Source: Strigamia acuminata (lineage: Eukaryota; Arthropoda; Chilopoda; Geophilomorpha; Linotaeniidae). Taken from it: 64,000 nucleotides of DNA. The DNA lies in contig OX442324.1 in NCBI GenBank assembly GCA_949358305.1, forward strand, positions 744,001 to 808,000. The letters run 5' to 3'. A program made the position numbers and the translations under genes. Positions 43,301 through 54,620 of the stretch are shown one piece after another (positions within the stretch are counted from its first letter, which is position 1; every line of letters starts with the position of its first letter). Below the pieces are notes generated by a model. That model was not told the origin of the DNA. It was given only the letters and a program-made list of their open reading frames with translations, and did no database searches.

Positions 43301-46055
43301 ACAAAAACTGCTGAAGCTCAGAATTGTAGTAGTACTAATAAACGAAACAAAAATGCTCGCATCGCAAATATCTGCTAAGTTGAGAGATCGAAAGTTAGAA
43401 TTAATTACTTGAGAGGTGGCATCGTAATAAAGTCCAGTTAAAGGATCGTAGTAATAACCCGACGATTCGTCGTACTGGTAAGTTGACACATCAGGTTCTG
43501 CTTCAAACAATTCACAAATAAATTAATATTACAACTTTTTCCAGTAAGCCACTACACCTTTTTCGTCTGTAGTCTCGGATCCTTTTTGAGAACAGTTTTC
43601 CGGACTTGATCTCCCACTGGATTTCTCTTCATTCGTTTCGTCCTCTGCTGATGCATTTGAACTTGCTGTGACAAATTATTTTAGTAATTTTAAAGAAAAG
43701 AAAGAAAGAAAGAAAAAAAAAAAAAAAAAAAAAAGGTACCGGTATTGATGAGAAAATTGACCATACCTTTTGTCGTATCTGATGAACTTTCATAGTTTGA
43801 ATAATTGTACTGGTTGTAGTATTGATTGTACGTGGTGGAATAACTTTGACTGTAAGAACCATTTCGATTGTAAGCCTGAAAAACAAAACTAGTCTTTTAG
43901 CTTTTTCTGAAGAGAAAATTACAAATTACAAATTCAGTTACATATAATTTGCTACTTAAAATACAAAAAATAAAATGCATGCCCCAAGTTCTGCACATAC
44001 AAGAATATCATTAAAGGGTTTCATTAATGGCAAGCTGAAGGCGTGAAGTGATAGTTCCAATAATCACAATACTGCATTATTGAGAACCCACGCCAGGTTC
44101 AACTGATTATTTTGCATGTCACGATGACTTTCATTTATACTTTTTTATTTTTGGTTTTTATTTATTTACTCCGTATTTATTTATTTATTTGTTTTTGTTA
44201 AATTAAATTGATTATTTATTTATTTTTATTTATTTAATAATTTTACAACAAACTCTCTTACAACAACAACAACTCCTTTTCAGACGATTATACATATGCG
44301 CTGTGATTTCATCATAATCACTTGAGCGTGTCATTTATGAAACCCCTTATTGATACGCTATTTCTGTTCACTTTATCATAAAAGATTTTTAAGGCTGTAT
44401 CAATTGGTATAAATATTTGCGAAACATTTCGTGAGATGATAAAAAGAGAGATCAAGATCAAGCCTTACCTGATTGTAATCGGAAAAGGAATTTGAAGAAC
44501 TGCTGGAATAATTCTGGCTGCTCTGTGGAACATATGTGCCATGACCCAATGCTGGAACAGAAGCAGTTCCTTGAGGTGCCTGCAATAAACACATAATGTC
44601 AACGGATCAAAATGTACTGGCAAGATATCACCATTCGTTCGACCACAGGTGAAAACAATCGTTTAAAATCAAACGCCTTCAAATTCTACTTAGAACCAGA
44701 TTGGGAAAAAAAAGGACGATTTCAAATGATCTCAATTCAAAGGACTAAAAGTGTTTTGACTTAAATAAAACTGACTAATTTTTTTCTCACAATTTACAAT
44801 TAGTTAGAATGCAAATAATTGAAGAAAAAAAATTATTAACCTCTAGATAGATTTTTTTTTCTTCTCCTATTTCGATATTGTGTACTAAAGTTTAGAATTG
44901 CACATTGTGCCATGGAAAGAACATCACTTGTTATGCCAACAATGATGCAAGGTTTAAGAAAGAAAAACGAGTACAGAAAAATGGTAGCACTTTCCGGTAC
45001 TTTTCAATCAAACAGTGCTAATCGAAGCAAGAAAATGTCTGGATGAGGATGGGAAAGATGAGTCGGCTGGCTACCTTGTGGGCAGGGCGGAATTCAACTT
45101 CGCCCCGTTTATATCGTGTGCTAATACCCCATACCTGATTGGTCCACTGTGCTGCGGCAACTGCTGCGCTTGCTACACTCGCACTCGATGCACTGAGAAT
45201 ACAATTGTTACATTAGTCAGCAGATGAGCACACATCTTGGTTTTTTTTGTTTCCCAATATTTCATTATTAAATATTATTAGGCAGAGTTCATTAACAACA
45301 AATATTTAAAAAGTTATTATCAAAACTCGCTTTCGTATATATATATATAATATTTAATTTAACATAATTTAATTTAATTTAATTTAATTTAAATTAATAA
45401 ATGTGCAGATGTGAATCGTGTGTAGTACTTCGAATGGAAATAAAAGCAACGGCATAGTAAATGACATCATGTGCAAACAGCTAAAGAACAACAAATCAAG
45501 TTAAAGCTGCATTTTCTCCAAAGTCTATGACAATTGAATGACAAATTATGATTACGAGTATCATTTATGGGGATTTGGGTCTCGAAAACAACCTAGATCT
45601 AAACCAAAAACTCATTACCAGAGTTCATCCAATCTTAAACAGTGGCCATCCATGGACCTCACTGACGGTGCCAAAATAGTAACGACCTCAAAAACCTCCC
45701 TCCCCAACCATCGAAATTCATTTTAGAAAACTAGGCACACCATCCCAAATGACTTGTCAACCCACTCACTGCCCTCTAGAGTGCTCACAAAATCTCCTGC
45801 AATTTCTCTTCTCCCTTTCCTAAAATTGATGTCGAAAAATATGAGAGCTCAAATATATGTGTAAACTCGCTTCGCTTCCTAATGCTTGTTATACGTGGGC
45901 ACTTTATCATTGTTACAGCTCTAGATAACTTAAGCTTAGTTGGTTGATTCTAAATGAAGAAATGAAACTCATTTCATTTGATTTGCTGTATTTTTTCTGT
46001 CCATGTCCTTGGATGTTACAATAATATTAAACAATATTCATACAAATTATATTAT

Positions 46056-46089
<34 letters not shown>

Positions 46090-46108
46090 AATAAATAAAT
46101 GAACAATA

Positions 46109-46145
<37 letters not shown>

Positions 46146-49100
46146 GCATAAAGTCTCCATCAGACAGCAAATACTGTGCTCGTTTCATACTAATATCAAG
46201 ACCAAATAAAAATGCTCACTTTGTCACCCGTATTTCTACCGGGTACAGAAAATGATGTGTGAATCCAAGAAAATCGACATTTTTACTTTTATTTGACATT
46301 TTTCTTTCTTCTTTTTTTTATCATTTACATTATGGGATTTCAAAAGAAAACACAATTTTATCCGAATCACATAAGCAAATTGAACGTAGCGCACTTTGAG
46401 ATCGTGCAACTTCAACAATCGCCCGACTGTACATACATTATTTTTTTTAAACAAACCCCACATTGGAACAACGGCACAGAACTGGAACGGAACGAAGCGG
46501 AGCGAAGGATTTCTTGGATTTCATAAACGATAGATGTACGGATTTCGATTAAACAAATTTCGAGTATACAGCACGTATCTAATACGGAATTTTTGCTCTT
46601 TTCGTCAATGTTTGCACATGCGATCAAGAAAACACGAATTTCAAATCTGACAATATAAAAATTTAAAAAATTCCTTTTCCTTTTGTTTATACTTACTTTT
46701 ACAAACCATTCAATCAATACGTTAAAATAAATTTAAAATGTAATGTACATATATAGATATATGTGCATTACACATACATATTTATATACTTATATACATA
46801 CAAAAAGATAAGCTAAAAAAAAAAAAAAAGAATTTAAAAGCCAACCTACCTAACTAATGAACTCAGTGACTGTTTTGCAAAAGATAACGATACTAGAAAT
46901 AAGCAAGAATCATTTAACTAAATTCAAATAAATAAGTAAGTCAAATGCCACTAACTTTGTTTTCCATCGACAAACAACATGTTTGTAAGTCCAGACAATT
47001 GATCGTGCAGTTGGACGGCTTCGTTGGTCGAATTCAATTCGACGTAACAAAATCCCCGCGACGTATTTGTCAAAGTGTCCTTTGCAACTCGAATGTTTTT
47101 AATCGGTAGTGCAGTTAATCCTTGCAGTGCCACTAAAATTTTCTCTTCTGTCGTCAGTATATCCAGATTTCGAAATAGCAAAGCTGTTTGCAGATAGAAA
47201 TTCACATTTGTATTTTGTATTTACATTTATGACGCTTAGTACGGTCAAGCCCATCATGGGCATTCGGCCATACCAGCTGTCATCTTTGGCAGTTGGCACG
47301 ACTTTCTTGAGGACCCAACCTTGCACACTCTACAATATATTAATTCAACACAATTACTGCCACTTTACATGCCACAACTTTGAGTGTTATTGCCTTATTG
47401 CCTTTGCAGCTAAATCGAACATTTGAGAAGATTGACAGATTGTTAAAAACTTTGGTTTCAATGGCATTAATGGCGCAAAATATCTACAAAAAAACACGAC
47501 AAACAAGCTGTTATCCCCAGTAGGTACCGCAATCAATATGCGGTGTGTGCAGGAAAATTCATTTTTTTTTTTAAATATCGTACTGACGCTACTGGCCGTG
47601 TGACACCAGTTCGTCATTGCGACCCACATGAGATCGCAACCGACAGTTTAAGAAACCCTGGTTTAGACTGCATTTCGACCCTTTAATTCCTAGGTAATAC
47701 CAAGGTGTATGGAAGGCATCGGATGTGCCGGGATCAAATCATTTGTACAGCTTTCAACATGGAGGGACAAAAACCCATCTAGCAATCCCCACTCGACCTG
47801 ATTTTTTGTTTTGTGCATTGAAGATTTACTTTTACCAATAGTAAGGTGGGGACATCGTATTTCTAGGTTATAACTTATTAGGATTTGTGTTCAAACGACC
47901 ACATATTGTTTCTCACTTCATCGTTAGTTAGTTGCCAAATGAAGAATTGAGACGCAAAACGCCCAAAACTTATGGATTACGCTGGAGCAAAAAGTCCTAG
48001 TTTTCTGTCCAGTTTTCGATCTTACTTAGACAGATAATAAAGACTCCTTCTATTTTTCTGCTGGGAAAAATACCAAAGAGCACAACAACACAAAATCAAG
48101 AAAAAGGTAGTATTTGCAATTTTGGCAAGCGATTTTGAGACTTGTCGAACACAAAACAAAATGGCAGCGGCCAAGTTCGATCTAAGGTGACCATCACAAA
48201 TAATTTGCAACGTACCAAACTATTTTTTCCTGTTATCGATTTTTAATGCTACGAAAATAGAATTAGATCTAGGTTATCTACCGACTTTACTGCTAGATTG
48301 GAACCAAAACACAAAAAATTTACTATTAGCTCCATAAACCTTACGCTACAAAAGCCTTTCTATCGAGTTATGATATTCATATCAAGTGGGAATCCAGCAT
48401 TAGATCCAATCAAGAATAGAATCACAATTAATAAATTTAATACCACATTTTAATCCAAGTAACCAAGCCAAGGCACCATGCAATAAAGAATTCTTACAAA
48501 ATCATCAAGTTTAGAACATTAATCGGCAGAAAAAAACCGTCAAAGAATAAGTTCAAAAACTAGAAAATTACATCAAGTGCGTTATATCAAAAGAAAGGCA
48601 CAAGGATAACGGAGCAAACTACCATGCAGAAGGATTTATCCAGATTAGAAATAAGAAAATCGTTCTCCCGGGTATCAACGTGAGAAGTTATATAACAGCA
48701 GGCTTTAAGAAATGGTTGCCATTGCCAAACCAACAAGAAATTAGAAAAACAGCACAGTATTCCAACATCAAGAAGGGGATGAAGAATGCAAATAGGGCGT
48801 GGAAGAAGACATACAAGAAAGGCTAAAGTTAAAAAAAAAAAAAAAAAAACAAGTCGGAATATGTGTAATTTGGAATGCACACATGACACCCAAAGAGCAC
48901 CGAGTACACGATTGACTGGATGATTCCATACGGAAGTTATTGGTAGAAGAGTGCTAAGAACTATCAGCAGAAGTAGACAGAAAAACAATTTGTGTTAAAG
49001 GTTATGTCCAGTCGCTGAAGCTATCGCAGTTCAAGCTGTAACTAATGTTTGTCTGATGCTTCAGGCCAGTAATACAGGGTCGGCCAAAAGTCATAAACAG

Positions 49101-52100
49101 TTTTGTTTTTCTAATAACTTTTTTATTTTTAATTCCTTTGTCATTTTTCTTTAGCCATTTTGTACATTTTGGAAATTAGTTATGGAAAAATTCACGATCA
49201 AACAGTAACCACACATTGAAAATTTTACTATCAAGAGCGAGGGTCCATTCCGACCCAACAAGCATATCAATAATTAGACGTTTGATTGTTAAAAGTTAAA
49301 AGTTGTTAAAAGTCAGATTGTTGAATTATTGATCCTCGGTTTTGATAGTAAAATTCCCAATAGTGTGGTCGCTGTTTGGTCGTGAATTTTTCCATAACTA
49401 ATTTCCAAAGTATTCATTTCAAAATGGCTAAAAAAAATGAAAAAGGAATTAAAAATAAAAAAGTTATTAAAAAAACAAAACAAATGTGCGCAAGGGATCT
49501 TAATCTGGTGTTTAATCGGACACGTTATGGATCAAATGCATCCTGCATCCTGCCTTCTCGTTGCTGATTGCAAACAAGCCATACAACTTTGCATATTTTA
49601 CAAAGATCTGGGCGAACGCGAAAAATAGTTACTCACTGTTACAAGGACTGTTACTGACTTCATCATAACCCTCCCCTAACCGAATTTGATCAGCTTCTAA
49701 AAAGTGATAGCAAAATTGAAAAGAGCTGGTCAAAAAATGTGATATAATCCATCGAATGCTTCAATTACCTTCTCTCGAAGTGTTGCACTTAAAACAAAAG
49801 TCTCTACGTTTGAAATTGTGAGCACCACACTAAAAAAGGAAAGGAAAAAAAATAAAACATTTTTATTTCATTTGCAGTACAGTACGAGTAGTTACCTTAG
49901 TGCAATTCCAATCGGCCTTAATTACACCTCGATCGTATGGTCCATCTTTTGGAATACTATAGTGCATTGTGCCACGATATTGTCCTTGGAATGTGACAAC
50001 ACCCTTGAAAATAGAAATAAAAAAACGTAAAAAGAAATTCAGTTGTTCACGAAGAAGGATCATACACAAGTAGCACGGATGATCGATTTACTTGGGTAGA
50101 AGAAAAAAACACAACAAGAGGACAAGGGAATGAATGGTAACGTCGGCCGAAGCTACCAGCTTTGGTGCAATGTCGCCGTGGAAACGGACAAGGAAAGGAA
50201 GCCATGTGTACCAGCAGACGACGATGTAGACAGCTTCTTAGAACAGTTGTCGTGACAAGCTGCGTTGGAAAACTAATTTCACTGCCGCACATTGTTCATG
50301 TAAACCAGTCATTAGAAAATCGCTAAACTGCTTTGACGTAAGTCTCCAAAAAAGAATTCATTCAAGTGGAACGCAGCGTCTCACAACAACTGCAGCTGGC
50401 ACATTGATGCAGTTAGGTTCCTGGAACATTCATCTAGCAGGGAAAGCTTGTACTAGAAGGGGCCCGAATTGTGGCTATTTTTGGATACTCCCACGTACCG
50501 GTATACGAGTATGTAATAAATCAAACTTTGTTATTTCAGTCATTCACCTAACCCATAAAATGGACATTTGATTTGATCCAGGGGCAGACTTAGGGCAATT
50601 TTATTTCGTATGATTTCAAATGTTAACATACCTGCTTCAATTCCATCCACCTAACTGATTCGGGCAAAGTTTGAAATTCAACAAATGCAAATCCACGAGA
50701 TGCTCCCGTGTCCTTTTTCCGCATCAAACGAATGTCTTTAGCTTCCAGTCCAAAAATAAGCAATTCATTTCTAATCTGAAAAATAAATCACAAACATTTA
50801 ATTAATGTATTTTCCTGATTTAGAGCAAATAAAGTAGAATGAACGTTCGTTTACGTTCATTTGCCTTCGATCCTTTAATTCTACGTTCGTTTTAAGTCTC
50901 AAAATGAAAGTGAAAGCAAGAACAAATGGGTCGAATGCAAAATGAATGTAGAACAAATAGAATGATGGAAAACACCGTGGACTACCTAGTAGCCGTAGAC
51001 TTAAAAATAATTCGACTTAAGAACAAGTTCTTAAGTTCCTAAGTTGGAATTACTGTATAGCCTAGTTTCCACGTGAAAACTTTGACAGCAAACTCGCAAA
51101 AAAGTGAAATTGTTTAAACTTTTGAGAACAAGCAAGATGGTGGCAAAAAAAACTTACATCGGCTTCACTTATGTGTTGAGCTAGTCCACGTAGCATGATT
51201 GTATTGTTTGGCTTTTCTTCTTTCCAACTGCTGGTGCCACTGCGGTTGTGATCTCTTCTGTCTCTATCCCTGTCTCTGTCGTAATCCCTATTCCTAGGTC
51301 GATCTCGGTCCCTTTCTCTGTCTCTATCTCTGTGCCTTTCTATTTTATCAGTGTAAGACGCGCTCCTCCTTTCAGGGTAGTAAGTATCCCCGTCACAAAT
51401 GTTGCTGCCAGCAGACGTCACATTCGGCGCCACATTAACGCTAAAGTCCTCTTCAACGTTATTGTGTACATTATTGTAGTCGGAGTTGTCGTAGCTATTA
51501 CTGTCAGAAAAACTTGAACGAGACTAAAAAGAAGAAATACAATAAATCGTGTCAAATCAAATAGAAAGAAAGGTAATCAATCGCGTCGTCCCATCTACGT
51601 CATTTTTCATTGGCAAACCAATATGGTAGAAAAACTCCAGCTACTTGGATTCATTCTTTCATACAGTGTTTGAGATAAAGCAAAGCAATGCTTTATTTCA
51701 ATTGCTTCAACGAGAGTTTTAAACACCCTTTATTTGTCCAATTTTTTTAAAATCAATTTGTCAAATAAAGGCATATTAAATTATAAAAGCAATTCCGTTA
51801 ATGAAAATCAACTGTTACGTTTAATTCAAGCCTTCTTACATCACTCAATACGCACACTGACAAACCATCGTTGACAGGTTTGTGAATGCACAGTATGCGA
51901 CAAAAGTGATGCAATGGCTTCCTTCCATTTCTTTTTATTTGTCATGGTTTAAACACCAATATCAAATACATGGATATCTAGTCAGATAAAAAAGATTTTT
52001 TAATTGAAAATTTTCTCATTGTTTGATGACCACCTCATCCTCATCCCCTCAAAAATGCAAAGAAAGGTGTTTTTTATTTTCCGAAAAAAAAAAAAAAATT

Positions 52101-54194
52101 ATCCTCCAATCGCGACATAAGATCATCCTGATAGCACCGGAAGCACAAAACATGTATAGAAAAACACGAGAAACTGGTTTATGGCCTTTTAATCAGTTGT
52201 CTTGTGCCTTTTCCCATTTCTTGCGCAGTCGCAAAACGATGCACCTGCAACCATTCGCTGTACACGTGCTTGGATAAGTAGCAGCCCATTTCCTAAGTGT
52301 CACCATGTTAAACAATACTGATGATTACACTGACTGTCCAACCTTCGTTGGTCCTACACTTGTCAGCTCCATCTTCCCATTGGTCAATTGCAGTGACTTA
52401 CTTCCATGTTGGAGTTGCACTTTTAGCAAGCAGTTTGCATTATACTGACCATTAACCAAACATATACCGTATTACCTTGCTTTAAGCCGCATGCCGTTTG
52501 ACATGGGTTTACCAGGATTTTGGAATTTCAGTCAAACAGTTTATACCGGCATGCCTGTATAAACTGAAACATGTAAAATAAAAAAATTTTGTCGAAATTT
52601 GAGTTTTCTTCATTTTCTGAAGATTAATACTAAACTCTGGGTAAATTTGTATAAATTCAGGCCAATTTCCTACATTTTGGTCGTCTAAAAATGCTCTTTT
52701 TGCTTGTTAAGGCTCAATTCTTATTGAAAAAAATTTAAACTCACTTACACCGGCATGCTGGAAAATACGGGGTTTATCGGCATGCCTGTAAAACTCGCAC
52801 TTAAAGCGGCAGAATGCATAGTGTACTCTGTGTGCTCCGTATGTGGGAAGGGCCACAGAGAGTAGTCCGGTCTGGAAAATGTCCAGTCGGGCGAGTGCAT
52901 GCTCTGTACAATTAGCCAATTGTGGCATCGAATTGTTTCGTTGTTGTTTCCATTAGAAATATTAATTAATGAATCCATTTCGCCAAATTTTGCTATTTTG
53001 GGTTGTGTTTACGAAACCAGTAATGTCACCAAATCGCCACCGCAATTTTGCGTAGGTTTCCTGACTGTTCTCAAAATTGCAGTGACGAATTGTTGACAAT
53101 CCGGAAAAAAATCCAACCATATCTCTCAGCTATTTTCTCTTAGCGGAGGGAGACACGAAGATTTTTCCGGTGTCCAGACTAACAGGCAGTCCGGATAGGG
53201 GAGCAAATTCAACATAGCTAGGTACTGGTTGCCACGCAAATCTGTCTGGACCAGACAGAGTACACTGTAATTAATAAGTTTTCACTATGATGAAAAAAGA
53301 AACAATTTAGACAACATCGTATTCGTAATATTCAAAGAAAATTGTAAAATTCAACATCAGCATACAAAGATTCAGTTTTCAGCTGAATCTCCGTGCTATT
53401 ACTGCATAATATAAAAGAAAAGCACCTCGATTTGCAAGACGAAATAAAAGCAATGTCAGCCAAAATGTATGAATGCTTCCTTCCACCTTGTTCTAATGGT
53501 TCAATTAATGATACCGGTAATATAAATTTCGAATCTAGAAAATTGATCAATCTCGAGAAGCAAGTGTAATAATCCAACACAGGATGCAGGATGCATTTCA
53601 ATTTCAACCACTACAACAAGTTTGCTGACACTGTCATTTCCATGCTCAAAAATTACATCGTCGTAGTAGTCTTCGCTTTCGTGTCTATTTTGACTTCGGT
53701 CGCGTTCTTTATCCCGGCTGTATCGGTTGCTGCGATCTCGATCTTTTTCTCGGTCACGGTCTCGCCTACGGCTTCTAGCAAAGAAAAGCAAAGCAAAGAA
53801 AAGAAAAGAAAAGAAAAGAAAAGCAAAGAAATGAGTGAGTGAGTGAGTCTGCCGGCTAGGATTCTTAATGAGGAATGATGGAATGAAGATGGCAAACCTG
53901 TCTCGGCCGCGCTGTCGATCTCTTTCGTTACTACATTTTTGATTGTGATCGTAAAAATTGTCTTGAATCGGTTGAGAATACGTATCCCAAGCGCTACGGT
54001 TAGGAAAACAAAACAAAACCAAACAAAACAAATCAAATCAAATCACGGTAGGTATGTACAATGTAACTATCGTTTCGCCAGATTGACAAGCGAAATGTGT
54101 AAATATCTATCTGCTGCATTTACCTGTTTCTTTCTCTCGAATAGTCTGCGGTCCTCTGATCTGCCGATGAATAATCAACACGTTGTACGTTCAT
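40346..54194 (-). CDS. RBM5: RBM5/RBM10-type RNA-binding splicing factor, multi-exon gene
   Basis: Nuclear protein of the early spliceosome that controls alternative exon choice. The domain order is that of the family: RS/RD-rich start, RRM1, RanBP2-type zinc finger, RRM2, OCRE, C2H2 finger, G-patch and conserved tail. Exons, 5' to 3': 54194-54124, 53993-53898, 53774 to about 53615, 51523-51158, 50775-50632, 50003-49896, 49829-49769, 47183-46956, 45192-45135, 44579-44469, 43875-43767, 43665-43558, 43500-43409, 43334-42930, 42736-42330, 41831-41702, 40474-40346. All junctions have AG/GT, and phases agree at every join except between 46956 and 45192. There one exon, ending RRM2 (the VxFAK strand), was not found. 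The start is ATG at 54194, preceded by a possible acceptor at 54233. Introns hold microsatellites, a 5S-derived fragment and a foldback. No stop or shift interrupts any exon, so the gene looks functional. RBM5, RBM6 and RBM10 share this layout, and invertebrates usually have one or two members. Confidence 0.9.
41298..41361. repeat. (ATCCG)n pentanucleotide satellite
   Basis: About 13 units of GATCC/ATCCG in an RBM5 intron. It makes the open frame [10 protein letters not shown] on the minus strand. Confidence 0.95.
41428..41533 (-). pseudogene. 5S rRNA-derived fragment (SINE3-like)
   Basis: The minus strand contains GTCTGGTTATTACTTGGATGG, GGTGACCTGCTGGG and TTCCAGTTGTC. These correspond in order to the 3' half of 5S rRNA (GGTTAGTACTTGGATGGG, GACC.CCTGGGAA.ACC). 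The 5' half is recognisable only in pieces (CAGTGAAG for the CCGAAG region). It is followed directly by other sequence, as in SINEs with a 5S-type head. It lies in the last but one RBM5 intron region. Confidence 0.65.
41702..41831 (-). CDS. RBM5: RBM5 exon: G-patch
   Basis: Encodes [20 protein letters not shown] and then [12 protein letters not shown]. This is the glycine-rich G-patch motif that activates DEAH-box helicases such as DHX15. The next exon (40474-40346) adds the conserved GGTYG...DSYKDTVKK tail and the TAA stop. Confidence 0.9.
42330..42736 (-). CDS. RBM5: RBM5 exon: C2H2 zinc finger
   Basis: Acidic stretch SDSEDDGEQ, then the finger [18 protein letters not shown] with LSDLH giving the last His. 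The basic helix [16 protein letters not shown], typical of this family, follows. Donor GTACTT, phase 2. Confidence 0.9.
42930..43500 (-). CDS. RBM5: RBM5 exons: OCRE domain
   Basis: Two exons (43500-43409 and 43334-42930). The first encodes [20 protein letters not shown]. The second continues [20 protein letters not shown]. This tyrosine-rich OCRE fold binds the SmN/B/B' tails in vertebrate RBM5. A Lys/Glu-rich helix follows ([15 protein letters not shown]). Confidence 0.92.
43558..44579 (-). CDS. RBM5: RBM5 exons: Gln/Ser/Tyr-rich linker
   Basis: Three exons (44579-44469, 43875-43767, 43665-43558) encode low-complexity sequence, e.g. [18 protein letters not shown] and [16 protein letters not shown], before the OCRE domain. 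Splice phases match on both sides. Confidence 0.85.
45135..45192 (-). CDS. RBM5: RBM5 exon: Ala/Ser-rich segment after RRM2
   Basis: Encodes [19 protein letters not shown], matching the SVASTAIAAAQW segment that follows RRM2 in the vertebrate proteins. It enters in phase 2, so it cannot join directly to the RRM2 exon at 46956, which ends in phase 1. Confidence 0.8.
46050..46145. repeat. (AAT)n and (AAAT)n microsatellites
   Basis: Runs of TAA triplets at 46055-46080 and 46110-46144, with an AAAT run between. In an RBM5 intron. Other intronic simple repeats: (TA)n at 41996-42016 and 45340, TTTAA at 45355-45390, poly-A at 43709-43734 and 48832-48849. Confidence 0.9.
46956..47183 (-). CDS. RBM5: RBM5 exon: RRM2 (most of it)
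   Basis: ALLFRNLD is RNP2 and SRGFCYVEL is RNP1. The exon ends FVDGKQ at a GTTAGT donor. The last beta strand of the domain is in an unseen exon. Confidence 0.9.
49093..49484. mobile_element. Inverted-repeat element in RBM5 intron
   Basis: TTGTTTTTCTAATAACTTTT at about 49101 pairs with AAAAGTTATTAAAAAAACAA at about 49460, and the arms continue to about 49245/49325 through ATTAGTTATGGAAAAATTC. The left side begins TACAGGGTCGGCCAAAAGTC, a mariner-like terminus; the right terminus is truncated. Confidence 0.6.
49769..49829 (-). CDS. RBM5: RBM5 exon: RanBP2-type zinc finger
   Basis: With the end of the previous exon (DWNCTK), it completes the finger [18 protein letters not shown], pattern WxCxxCxxxNFxRRxxCxxC. 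In this family the finger binds GGU-type RNA. Confidence 0.9.
49896..51523 (-). CDS. RBM5: RBM5 exons: RD-rich region and RRM1
   Basis: Exon 51523-51158 carries [20 protein letters not shown] and then the RRM1 start [16 protein letters not shown]. Exon 50775-50632 has RNP1 [10 protein letters not shown]. Exon 50003-49896 closes the domain ([14 protein letters not shown]) and leads into DWNCTK of the zinc finger. Confidence 0.92.
53615..54194 (-). CDS. RBM5: RBM5 exons 1-3: N-terminal Arg/Asp/Ser region
   Basis: The start [19 protein letters not shown] is followed by [18 protein letters not shown] and then [20 protein letters not shown]. Charged, disordered sequence as in the family. The end of the third exon has several possible GT donors, of which the one at 53614 keeps the frame. 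Confidence 0.75.
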
Positions 54195-54539
54195 ACCGAT
54201 TCGACTTGCGAATAAGGGCTCTACGTGTGTTTATCTAAAAAAGAAAGAGAATGAACAAATTCAATGAAAATGAAAATACCGAAAATGCTAAGTAGAATAA
54301 GTGGCCATGTTTTACTGCCGATTTTTGCGCGGACATTGTTTTTAAAATGTTCACGTCTTCTGTTTTCTTCTTTTCTTACCTCTGTGGCTAGTATTTGTAA
54401 CTCTTACCGTTTATGTTGTCTTCGGCAAATTGTAAATGCAGGCAAATTTGCCGTACACACAGGTTCTCGTGTGCAGATAACTACCATACAAATGGCGTTA
54501 AAGTAAAATTTTTCCTGGCGTCAAAATACTTAGAATGGT

Positions 54540-54620
54540 GGACAACTGTACACGTCGTAACCAATCAAAAACACCATTGGTCTGACGTCATAAAATATCG
54601 CGTGTGCCGTTTCGTTTGCA
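54540..54620 (-). promoter_or_regulatory. Candidate RBM5 promoter elements (CRE, CCAAT)
   Basis: A perfect CRE palindrome TGACGTCA lies at 54583-54590, about 390 bp upstream of the RBM5 ATG. CCAAT boxes in both orientations (CCAATCAAAA at 54560, CCATTGG at 54574) are next to it. No TATA box or start site can be fixed. Confidence 0.35.

Noticed and set aside
47225-47335. Possible extra RBM5 exon next to the RRM2 exon
   Set aside because: None of its frames fits the protein, and the exon at 49829-49769 joins 47183 directly in phase.
52490-52820. Repeated CGGCATGCCTG words in an RBM5 intron, suggesting a foldback
   Set aside because: Only short words match and no extended arms or target duplication could be shown.
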